Source of the DNA: Anaerolineae bacterium
Lineage (GTDB): Bacteria; Chloroflexota; Anaerolineae; Anaerolineales; Villigracilaceae
Direction: 5' to 3'
NCBI GenBank assembly: GCA_003141915.1
Contig: PLNY01000174.1
Span: 18,044 to 33,168, forward strand
DNA: 15,125 nucleotides
In this document: piece by piece, positions 7,461 to 13,935 of the stretch
Position numbering within the stretch: position 1 is the first letter of the stretch
How the letters are laid out: each line of letters begins with the position of its first letter
Made by a program: the position numbers and the translations under genes
Notes under the pieces: model-generated
What the model was told of the DNA's origin: nothing
The model's database searches: none
Seen by the model: the letters and a program-made list of their open reading frames with translations, nothing else

Positions 7461-7466
7461 TATAAT
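7461..7466 (+). promoter_or_regulatory. Candidate -10 box of the histidine kinase gene
   Basis: A perfect TATAAT ends 10 bases before the ATG at 7477, just after the right arm of the palindromic repeat. It would give a leader of only a few bases. No good -35 is at 16-18 bases, and no Shine-Dalgarno is present, as for the LysM gene. Confidence 0.4.
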
Positions 7467-7476
7467 CTCATTGCCT

Positions 7477-8736
7477 ATGGATAACGAGCGAACGATTCGT
7501 ATTGAACGACTCCTTGAAGTCACGCGCAACCTCAGCGCGGCACTCGATCTGGACCCATTTCTTAAATCCGTCATCTCTGAAGCCAGCGAACTTACCGACA
7601 GCGAGACCGCCTCCATTCTGGAGTATGACGAAACCAGTAATGAACTGGAATTTCTTGCCGCGCCTTTCCATTATCAGGATGCCCTGCGCGGCGCGAGGAT
7701 TCCGCTGAAAGGAAGCGCGGCAGGCTGGGTCTATCGAGAGGCGAGACCGCTTCATGTTCCGGATTCGAAAGCGGACCCCGAACATTTCAGCGCGTTGGAT
7801 TTTGCTTCAGCTTTTGAAACGCGTTCCATTTTGGCCGTGCCGCTGATGGTCAAGGGCCGGCCGCTGGGCGTGCTGGAAGTCGTCAATAAAATAGGCGATA
7901 CCCATTATACCGAGGATGACACCATAATTCTAGAGACGCTGGCCGCGCCGGCCTCGCTGGCCATCCATAATGCCGACCTAAAGCGCCGCATCGAAGCCGA
8001 GGATTCTGAAATCGCCGACCTCGACCGGCTCAAGAGCGATTTTATTGCCATCACATCGCATGAACTGCGCACGCCGCTGGGATTGATCCTCGGCCACGCG
8101 ACATTTTTGCGCGAACTGCTCAGCGAGGAGTATCATGAGCAGATTGATATTATCATTAAGAATGCCTCGAGGTTGAAGGAGATTATCGAGAGTCTTTCCA
8201 GCGTGGATAATTTTCAAAACGGCGCGGCCCGCATTCGTCAACGCGCGGTGTCGGTAGTGCGCGTCATCGAGGATGTGATCGCTTCTTTTTCCGATATGGC
8301 CTCCCAGCGAAATATTACCTTGAAAGCCGATCTGGGCCGCGATGATTTGCTGGTCGAAGTGGATGGCGGCAAGATTGCGATTGCCTTGAGCAATCTGGTC
8401 AAGAATGCCATCATGTTCACGGATGAAGGCGGCCATGTTTTTGTGACCGGCGAATTGGTGCCGGGCTATGTTAAAGTTTCCGTGATCGATGATGGCATCG
8501 GAATCCCGGCCAGGGATTTGCCGCGCATCTTCGACCGTTTCTTCCAGGTGGAATCCCATTTGACGCGGCGGCACGGCGGCATGGGGCTGGGACTCTCCGT
8601 TGCAAAGGCGATGATCGAGATGCATGGCGGGCGCATTTGGGCCGAAAGCATGGAAGGAAAGGGCAGTAACATTACATTCCTTTTGCCGGTCAATCCCATG
8701 CAGGCTGAGGCGGCGTCGAAAGTTTTTTTGCCATGA
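7477..8736 (+). CDS. Soluble GAF-domain sensor histidine kinase
   Basis: The 419-residue protein has no signal peptide or membrane segment, so it should sense a cytosolic cue. A GAF domain spans about 8-170 and is followed by a helical linker. The H-box is SHELRTPLG (His195 phosphoacceptor). The ATPase domain carries the N box NLVKNAI (306-312), G1 DDGIGI (338-343), F box FDRFF (352-356) and G2 GGMGLGLS (367-374). All residues needed for autophosphorylation are in place. No response regulator gene is nearby, so its partner must be elsewhere. The start chosen is the ATG at 7477; an in-frame TTG at 7471 would add only two residues. The signal bound by GAF is unknown. Confidence 0.93.
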   Translation: MDNERTIRIERLLEVTRNLSAALDLDPFLKSVISEASELTDSETASILEYDETSNELEFLAAPFHYQDALRGARIPLKGSAAGWVYREARPLHVPDSKADPEHFSALDFASAFETRSILAVPLMVKGRPLGVLEVVNKIGDTHYTEDDTIILETLAAPASLAIHNADLKRRIEAEDSEIADLDRLKSDFIAITSHELRTPLGLILGHATFLRELLSEEYHEQIDIIIKNASRLKEIIESLSSVDNFQNGAARIRQRAVSVVRVIEDVIASFSDMASQRNITLKADLGRDDLLVEVDGGKIAIALSNLVKNAIMFTDEGGHVFVTGELVPGYVKVSVIDDGIGIPARDLPRIFDRFFQVESHLTRRHGGMGLGLSVAKAMIEMHGGRIWAESMEGKGSNITFLLPVNPMQAEAASKVFLP

Positions 8737-8743
8737 GCACATG

Positions 8744-8807
8744 AACCGCTAAGATCGCGAAGAACGCCAAGAGAAAAATCTTCGCGCCCTTTGCGTGCTT
8801 CGCGGTA
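8744..8807. repeat. Palindromic intergenic repeat between the kinase genes
   Basis: ACCGC (8745-8749) and GCGGT (8802-8806) form the outer arms. The interior has AAGATCGCGAAGAACGCC on the left and TTTGCGTGCTTCGCGG on the right. This is a variant of a repeat widespread between genes in many environmental bacteria. It occupies almost all of the gap and ends eight bases before the PfkB start codon. Confidence 0.6.
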
Positions 8808-8814
8808 AAAAAAC

Positions 8815-9819
8815 ATGCCCCCAACTTTTGTTATTGCTGGACGAATTGCACGCGAATTTATCCTGCCCTCCTCGGGCCAGCCATTGCTGGATCAACCCGG
8901 CGGGAATCTGCTGTATGCGGCAGGCGGATTGCTGGTGTGGGAAAAAGAACCTGGCCTGCTGGCGCGCGTCGGCGAGAATGTTCCGCGTGCGTGGTTGAAG
9001 GAGTTGGAAGCGCGCGGCGTGGATATTCAAGGTGTCCGCATTTTGCCGCAGAGCATTGACCTTCGCAGTTTTATCGCATACAACGAAAAGTTTGAGATCA
9101 CACGCGGCGCGCCGGTCTCGCAGTTTGCGCGGCGCGAACTGCCTTTCCCGAAGAGTCTGCTTGGATATCAGAGTCCGCCCGAAGTGCAGCAGGATGCGAA
9201 GAAGCCCGATCCGCTTGCGCCGCTTCCCGTTGAGATTCCGCGCGCTTATCTTGAAGCGGGCGCAGTGCATCTTTGTCCGCTTGATTTCATGAGTCATAAT
9301 CAACTGGCTCATGTCTTCAAAGCATCCTCGGTTAACACGGTCACGCTCGACCCTTCGCCGGGATATATGAGCCCGCCGTTTTATAAGGAATTGCGCGTCG
9401 TTCTTTCGGGACTGACGGCGTTTCTCCCATCCGAGGAAGAATTGCGCGCCCTCTTCTGGGGCGCGACGAATGACCTGTGGGAAATGGCCGCGGCGCTCGG
9501 CGATTACGGATGCGAGATCGTTGTGGTGAAGCGCGGTGCACGCGGACAAATGGTGTATGATGTAAAGGGCAAACATAAATGGGAAGCGCCAGGTTATTCC
9601 TCGCGCATGGCGGACCCAACCGGCGCGGGAGATTCATTCTGCGGCGGATTCTTGGCGGGCTATAAAAAAACATACGACCCGTTGCAAGCCGCGTTATATG
9701 GAAATGTCTCCGCTTCGTTGAAGGTCGAAGGAAGCGGCGCATTCTATCCGTTGGATGTTCTGCCCGGTTTGGCGGAGGCGCGTTTGCATGCGTTGAAAGA
9801 TTTGGTGAGAAAGGCGTGA
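8815..9819 (+). CDS. PfkB (ribokinase) family carbohydrate kinase
   Basis: A 334-residue protein with the PfkB signature DPTGAGDSFCGGF at 267-279. Asp273 is the expected catalytic base and the preceding GAG forms the anion hole. The N-terminal family signature is weak, although AAGGLLVWEK and RVGEN (36-55) are at the expected place. VVVKRGARGQMVYD (236-249) matches the usual strand before the ATP site. The family phosphorylates sugars, nucleosides or related alcohols; the substrate cannot be told here. A stop at 8806 and the lack of a useful alternative fix the ATG at 8815, although no Shine-Dalgarno precedes it, only the end of a palindromic repeat and an A-run. It may be read through from the histidine kinase gene 78 bases upstream. 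Confidence 0.88.
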   Translation: MPPTFVIAGRIAREFILPSSGQPLLDQPGGNLLYAAGGLLVWEKEPGLLARVGENVPRAWLKELEARGVDIQGVRILPQSIDLRSFIAYNEKFEITRGAPVSQFARRELPFPKSLLGYQSPPEVQQDAKKPDPLAPLPVEIPRAYLEAGAVHLCPLDFMSHNQLAHVFKASSVNTVTLDPSPGYMSPPFYKELRVVLSGLTAFLPSEEELRALFWGATNDLWEMAAALGDYGCEIVVVKRGARGQMVYDVKGKHKWEAPGYSSRMADPTGAGDSFCGGFLAGYKKTYDPLQAALYGNVSASLKVEGSGAFYPLDVLPGLAEARLHALKDLVRKA

Positions 9820-9867
9820 CGCAAAAAGTAAAACGTGAGAAGTGAATAGTGAATAGGAAATGGTTCC

Positions 9868-10956
9868 ATGACAGATTTCATTGAACGATTGCTTGAGCTT
9901 GCAGTTCAAATCCAGCAAATTGCTTCGCCGACATTTGAAGAAAAGATGCGTGCGGAATTTGTGTGCGATAGATTCATCGAAGAAGGATTGAAGGATGTGT
10001 CGATGGATTCGGTGCACAATGTTTATGCGCGTTTGCCGGGCGTGAGAAATTCAAAGCCGCTGATTGTCAGCGCGCATATGGATACGGTCTTTCCATCGGG
10101 AACGAGTCTGCATGTGACGCGCGAGGAAGATCGAATTTATGGGCCGGGCATCGGTGATAACTCTATCGGCGTGACGGCATTGTTTGGATTGATCTGGATG
10201 TTACGCGAGCGTAAGATTCAATTGCAGAATGATGTTTGGGTTGTCGCCAATGTTTGCGAGGAGGGACTGGGCGATTTGCGCGGCATGAAAGCGGTGGTGG
10301 ATCGATTCGGCGAAAATGTAAAAGCCTATCTCGTGATCGAGGGCTTATCTTTGGGGCACGTTTACAATCGTGCGATTGGGGTGAAACGTTATCGAGTCAC
10401 AATAAAAACCGCGGGCGGGCACTCGTGGTCGGATTATGGTCAGCCGTCGGCGGTGCATGAAGCGGCGAAGCTCGTCACGCAGATTGCATCGTTATCGGTC
10501 CCGGCGATTCCGCGCACCACGTTGAACGTCGGCAAAATTTGCGGCGGGACGGGAATCAATGTGCTGGCATCCGAAGCGGCCTTCGAGTTGGATTTGCGCT
10601 CCGAAAGCCCGGAGGCGTTGAATGGTTTGGTTCGGCCAGTGGAGGGGATGATTCGCTCTGCGAATAAGAAAGGCGTGAAGATGGAGTTTGAAGTGATCGG
10701 TCAGCGACCGGCGGGGGAGATCGCGCCGACTCATCCGCTGATTCGACTCGCTGAGGAATGCCTGCGCGAACAGGGCATCAAAGCGGAATTGACATCCGGT
10801 TCGACGGACGCCAATATTCCGTTGAGCCGCGGACTTCCATCCACGGTGCTGGGAGTCACAACCGGCAGCGGCGCGCATACCGTGCATGAATATATTGAGG
10901 TGGGACCGGTGGAAAAAGGGATGGAGCAGTTGGTGAGGTTTGTAAGCCGGGTGTGA
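9868..10956 (+). CDS. M20 family metallopeptidase (PepT-like)
   Basis: A 362-residue cytosolic protein. The two-zinc site is visible: SAHMDTV (His70, Asp72), GIGDNSIG (Asp97 bridging), CEEG (Glu131/Glu132), IEGL (Glu158) and GAHTVHEYI (His337). The lid domain lies about 170-285 and includes TAGGHSWSDYG. M20 enzymes cleave short peptides or acylated amino acids. The layout is close to the tripeptidase T/M20A group, but the exact substrate is inference. An AGGA lies about nine bases before the ATG. It follows the PfkB gene by 48 bases, a gap containing the GTGAATA direct repeat (9842-9855), and could share its transcript. A diverged copy of its sequence for residues about 329-345 recurs at 11288. 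Confidence 0.9.
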   Translation: MTDFIERLLELAVQIQQIASPTFEEKMRAEFVCDRFIEEGLKDVSMDSVHNVYARLPGVRNSKPLIVSAHMDTVFPSGTSLHVTREEDRIYGPGIGDNSIGVTALFGLIWMLRERKIQLQNDVWVVANVCEEGLGDLRGMKAVVDRFGENVKAYLVIEGLSLGHVYNRAIGVKRYRVTIKTAGGHSWSDYGQPSAVHEAAKLVTQIASLSVPAIPRTTLNVGKICGGTGINVLASEAAFELDLRSESPEALNGLVRPVEGMIRSANKKGVKMEFEVIGQRPAGEIAPTHPLIRLAEECLREQGIKAELTSGSTDANIPLSRGLPSTVLGVTTGSGAHTVHEYIEVGPVEKGMEQLVRFVSRV

Positions 10957-10981
10957 CTCAATAGACACTATCCGAAATAAC

Positions 10982-11055
10982 CCACAGATTTCGCAGATGA
11001 CGCAGATCAGAGAATTTTCAAAAGAAAAATCTGCGAAAATCTGTGTCATCTGTGG
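10982..11055. repeat. CCACAGAT-type palindromic repeat after the M20 gene
   Basis: CCACAGAT (10982-10989) and ATCTGTGG (11048-11055) are perfect outer arms. Inner arms TTCGCAGAT and ATCTGCGAA also pair. This is a form of intergenic repeat common in many bacterial genomes. It could fold into a long hairpin in the mRNA 3' end, but it has no U-tract. Confidence 0.7.
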
Positions 11056-11136
11056 ATAGATCAAATGGTTTTCGCTGTTACGGATAAAGTCTAATGATTT
11101 GTACGATGTGCAAGCTTGTGGAACCTGCGGACAAAG

Positions 11137-11275
11137 TCAGTGCCACTGATTCGGACAGTTCTTCCCACTGATTCGGGCAATCAGTGCCACTGATTCGGAC
11201 AGTTCTTCCCACTGATTCGGGCAATCAGTGCCACTGATTCACGCAATCACTGGCACTGATTCGGGTAAACACTCC
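11137..11275. repeat. Six-unit 22-bp tandem array with 17-nt dyads
   Basis: CACTGATTC recurs at 11144, 11166, 11188, 11210, 11232 and 11254, an exact 22-bp period. Two variant units alternate, so 11137-11180 and 11181-11224 are identical 44-bp blocks; later units drift. The perfect dyad AATCAGTG-C-CACTGATT occurs at 11179-11195 and 11223-11239, and a near copy with one mismatch at 11135-11151, 44 bp apart. It is not a CRISPR array: the conserved core is too short and the intervening sequence is itself repeated. Confidence 0.9.
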
Positions 11276-11287
11276 GATTGTTTTCAA

Positions 11288-11340
11288 GAGTCGCAACCGG
11301 CGGTGGCACGCATACCGTGCACGAATATATTGGGTGGTAC
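11288..11340 (+). pseudogene. Degraded fragment of an M20 peptidase gene
   Basis: This stretch aligns with 10853-10905 inside the intact M20 gene with six substitutions and one deleted base, counted by eye. In the gene's frame it reads RVATGGGTHTVHEYI, then shifts frame and soon meets a stop. The fragment keeps the GGxHTxxEY zinc-site motif but nothing else of the gene. It is therefore a relic of a duplicated or related M20 gene, now cut off upstream and downstream. Confidence 0.75.
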
Positions 11341-11407
11341 TGAGATGATTATTTTGAAATTTCTAGACAATAATCCCTGTTTTATGAAGATTCTAAGAAT
11401 AGGGGCA

Positions 11408-11436
11408 TTGACCAAATAACCATAATAGGGTATTTT
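11408..11436 (+). promoter_or_regulatory. Candidate sigma-70-type promoter of the fibronectin-repeat gene
   Basis: TTGACC (11408-11413) and TATTTT (11431-11436) are separated by exactly 17 bases, upstream of the ATG at 11529. Confidence 0.5.
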
Positions 11437-11528
11437 TAACTTGTATCGTTTATCGTTGTCGGGCGGGTCTTTTGCTGCTTTCTAATCAATTGACTTGCCG
11501 ACAGTCTTGGATCAGAGAAAGGTTTAAC

Positions 11529-13454
11529 ATGAAAATTCTGAAATTAATCGCCATGTCTGCTGTCATTGTGATGGTTACCGTTGGCGCCTCGAATGGCGCG
11601 CCAGCTTCCATTTTGACAGCGGCTCCAGCCGCAACTGGCATTACAACCCTCAGTAGTACCGCTTTCTCCAGTAGTTTCGCTTTCGTCAATGGAATGCTGG
11701 TTCCAAGCTACACGGTGCCAATTCCGCCAATTACTTTCACTTGGTCCGCTACTGCGCCTGCGGGCGGCTTCTATGATATCGAAATAACCACTGACGCTAC
11801 TCTTCAAAATAGTGCTGATATTGTGGCCAGCAGCGACAGCGGTCATATCCCCGCTAATAGTTGCAGCCTCCCTGGCACCACTACCACTTTTCCCACTACT
11901 GCGGGTGAGCTTCAACCTTCCACGACATACTATATTGCCATTCAAGCTTATGACAGCACCTGCACTCCCGGCAGCTTTACTACTGGCGGATCGGGATGGG
12001 CAGAATATTTCTTCTATACCTCAGTCGCTACGCCAACTTTGATATCCCCTGCCAATAATGCCGTATTGATAAACAACTTAACCAACGACAACAGTGTCAC
12101 TCCTCCCCATCCATTTCCGTTGTTCTATTGGACCTCAGTAGCGGGCGCAACCAGCTATCAATTACAAGTGTCAACCACCACCGAGTTTACTTCATTGTAC
12201 TTGAATGTAAACGTCCCTTATTCAAGTACATTCATTGACGGGTTGAATACATATATTGGATATACGCCTGCTGCGGATTTGCCCAATAATACTAATTTCT
12301 TCTGGCGCGTTGAAGCGTTTAGCAGCGCATACAGCCCAAGCGGCTGGTCAAACCCCACGAGCACATGGACATTTTCCACAGGCAATGCAGCTATCCCCGC
12401 TCCGAAAGCGATTAATGTTGGAAACAGCAAAGTAACTAATGACTGGACTCCGCTGCTTCGCTGGAACGAAATCGCCCTGCCCGGCGGAACCACCTTCTCG
12501 ACATACGAAGTGCAAGTCTCGACCGACCCAACCTTCTATGACACGACCCAGTTGTGCTTTGATGTTACCAGCACGCAAGTTCCCTATCTTGCAAATCAAA
12601 TGTATCAAGGTAATCCGAGCAATACCACAGCCCAGCTCGATACGCAAGACGCGTTGACAGCCATGGCTACGTGTCCCGCCGTTGTCACCATCAGCGGCGA
12701 GAAGGAATTTGCGCCGGTTACTAACTTTTACTGGCGCGTACGCGCAGTGGATAGCCTCGGAACCAGCGACTGGTCAACAATTTTGGCATTCACAACCTCA
12801 TACCCGAGGGTGGATTCGACAACCTTCAGCCCCATAACTGGAGCGCATCTGACATCCAATTATCAGACGTTTTCGTGGGCGCCTGTTTCTCCAATGCCTC
12901 AAGGCTATGAAATAGAGTTTTCGCTTCATTCTGATTTTTCAACTAAAGATGCGGATGCGTTTGTGCAGGGTACATCTCCATCCTCTCCATCGTTCACCCC
13001 CGATAATCACAATGGCAGCGAAGGGCTGGTCGGCGGCACTTTATACTGGCGCGTACGCGCCGTGGGTCCCTATGGGCCTGGCTTGTGGTCGAGTGGGGCA
13101 CAAGTTATTACCGGTAATCCGCCCACTAACCCTGGTATTCCTCATCCCTTTAATGGCGCGCAGGTTAGCAGTTTAACGCCAACCCTCACTTGGACACCCG
13201 TTACGGTTGCGCCAGCTACCACCTTCGGTTACTATGAAGTTGAAGTTTCCATTGATCCGGCTTTTGGAACCACTGTTGTAGATGATATGAGCAGTACAAG
13301 TATAACCACCCTATCTTACACCGTCGCACCGGCTTTAAGTCCTTCCACAACGTATTACTGGCGAGTGCGGGCTTGCAATTCTATGCCGGAATGTAGCCAG
13401 TGGTCAACATATTACCATGCCGGTAAGCCAGATGTCTTTAAAACCGGCCCCTAA
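11529..13454 (+). CDS. Secreted protein of five fibronectin-III-like repeats
   Basis: The 641-residue product has an N-terminal signal peptide (about 1-23) and then five beta-sandwich repeats, about 35-165, 168-285, 290-425, 428-527 and 530-640. Repeats 2-5 each carry a Tyr/Phe-Trp-Arg-Val core strand (FFWRVEA 257-263, FYWRVRA 400-406, LYWRVRA 505-511, YYWRVRA 609-615) followed by a Trp-Ser (WS) pair. Repeat 1 has the diverged YYIAIQA. Each repeat also has a YEVQVSTDP-like strand. The pattern is typical of FN3-like extracellular proteins that bind polymers or other cells. There is no C-terminal membrane helix or sorting motif, so it is released or held by a partner. The start at 11529 has AAAGG six bases before it and gives a clean signal peptide; the longer frame from 11472 does not. 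By eye the gene looks richer in A/T and in Thr/Ser codons than its neighbours. Confidence 0.82.
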   Translation: MKILKLIAMSAVIVMVTVGASNGAPASILTAAPAATGITTLSSTAFSSSFAFVNGMLVPSYTVPIPPITFTWSATAPAGGFYDIEITTDATLQNSADIVASSDSGHIPANSCSLPGTTTTFPTTAGELQPSTTYYIAIQAYDSTCTPGSFTTGGSGWAEYFFYTSVATPTLISPANNAVLINNLTNDNSVTPPHPFPLFYWTSVAGATSYQLQVSTTTEFTSLYLNVNVPYSSTFIDGLNTYIGYTPAADLPNNTNFFWRVEAFSSAYSPSGWSNPTSTWTFSTGNAAIPAPKAINVGNSKVTNDWTPLLRWNEIALPGGTTFSTYEVQVSTDPTFYDTTQLCFDVTSTQVPYLANQMYQGNPSNTTAQLDTQDALTAMATCPAVVTISGEKEFAPVTNFYWRVRAVDSLGTSDWSTILAFTTSYPRVDSTTFSPITGAHLTSNYQTFSWAPVSPMPQGYEIEFSLHSDFSTKDADAFVQGTSPSSPSFTPDNHNGSEGLVGGTLYWRVRAVGPYGPGLWSSGAQVITGNPPTNPGIPHPFNGAQVSSLTPTLTWTPVTVAPATTFGYYEVEVSIDPAFGTTVVDDMSSTSITTLSYTVAPALSPSTTYYWRVRACNSMPECSQWSTYYHAGKPDVFKTGP

Positions 13455-13486
13455 AATTTTTTAGCAGTGGCACAGGCATAGTTCAT

Positions 13487-13530
13487 ATAAGCACAACTCC
13501 GAAGTTTGCCGACTTCGGAGTTGTGCTTAT
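13487..13530. terminator. Perfect 18-bp hairpin, possible bidirectional terminator
   Basis: ATAAGCACAACTCCGAAG (13487-13504) pairs perfectly with 13513-13530 around an 8-base loop. It begins 32 bases after the fibronectin-repeat stop and ends six bases before the stop of a minus-strand gene remnant. That is where a convergent terminator would lie, but neither side has a U-tract. Confidence 0.6.
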
Positions 13531-13536
13531 GCCAGC

Positions 13537-13637
13537 TTATTTCAACATTTGATTGAAGATTACATCGACATCAGGCATTTCTTCGACAAATTGTGCGCTT
13601 GCGGCGCGACTGATTTCATGTGCATTTATAAATCGAC
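13537..13637 (-). pseudogene. C-terminal remnant of an unidentified gene
   Basis: On the minus strand the frame ending at TAA (13537-13539) reads GRFINAHEISRAASAQF, then VEEMPDVDVIFNQMLK. The amphipathic, natural-looking composition suggests a true protein end. Upstream the frame runs at once into the terminal inverted repeat at 13638 and has no usable start, so the rest of the gene is missing. I do not recognise the family. The hairpin at 13487-13530 would be its old terminator. Confidence 0.45.
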
Positions 13638-13767
13638 CTCTTGCAAAAGTATTTCCTTGCCACGGATTACCACAGATTCTCACTGATTTTTAAAAATTAG
13701 CGCAATCAGTGAAATCCGTGGTAAAAAAACACAAGATAACCTTATGTCGCGACTTATGCAAGAGTTC
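13635..13767. mobile_element. Small element with terminal inverted repeats (MITE-like) holding a nested palindrome
   Basis: CTCTTGCAAAAGT (13638-13650) and the reverse complement of 13752-13764 match at 12 of 13 bases; the match extends outward as GA(C/A). Inside is a second palindrome with arms CCACGGATT (13660-13668) and AATCCGTGG (13713-13721), and inner arms TCACTGATT (13680-13688) and AATCAGTGA (13704-13712). No transposase fits in 133 bases, and I see no clear target-site duplication. A non-autonomous element is inferred from structure. Confidence 0.5.
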
Positions 13768-13935
13768 TAATATGTTTGGCGTTCAGTCGAAGGAGGGATT
13801 GCCGGCTGATCTAAATCGCATTTCTCGGTTAACCTGAATAAGATGCGGTTAAGGGTGGCCAGTCTTTTCAACGGGTAGGTCACTTTGCGGTAAAATTTGT
13901 CTTTAATTCTTATAAACGGAGCATGGATAAACAAG
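13768..13935. other. Region upstream of the phosphofructokinase gene
   Basis: No gene is supported here. A TATAAA box (13911-13916) lies 19 bases before the PFK ATG, but TTGCGG at 13885 is 20 bases from it, too far for a standard promoter. GGTTAA occurs twice (near 13828 and 13848). The nearest Shine-Dalgarno-like GGAG (13918-13921) is too distant from the ATG to be convincing. Confidence 0.4.

Larger units (their letters stand above)
10957..11528. other. Long intergenic stretch before the fibronectin-repeat gene
   Basis: This 572-base stretch has no credible complete gene. In order it holds a CCACAGAT-type palindrome (10982-11055), about 80 bases with nothing I recognise, the 22-bp array (11137-11275), a degraded M20 gene fragment (11288-11340), an AT-rich section, and a promoter (11408-11436) with an 80- to 90-base untranslated leader. 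The leader includes AAAGG (11518-11522), six bases before the ATG at 11529. Confidence 0.7.

Noticed and set aside
7978..8742. A 254-codon minus-strand open frame opposite the histidine kinase
   Set aside because: It is the antisense shadow of a gene with all kinase motifs intact; the translated sequence has no coherent motifs.
8749..9576. A 275-codon minus-strand open frame opposite the PfkB gene
   Set aside because: It is antisense to a clear PfkB protein and is rich in Arg, His and Gln as expected of a shadow frame.
11137..11275. CRISPR array
   Set aside because: The conserved core is only about 11 nt, the intervening segments are themselves repeated, and no cas genes are near.
11228..11419. 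A 63-codon plus-strand open frame across the tandem array
   Set aside because: It starts inside the repeat array and reads through the M20 relic in the wrong frame. It has no Shine-Dalgarno and no sensible protein composition.
11472..11528. A longer N-terminus for the fibronectin-repeat protein
   Set aside because: The extra 19 residues would bury the signal peptide, while the ATG at 11529 has a properly spaced ribosome site.
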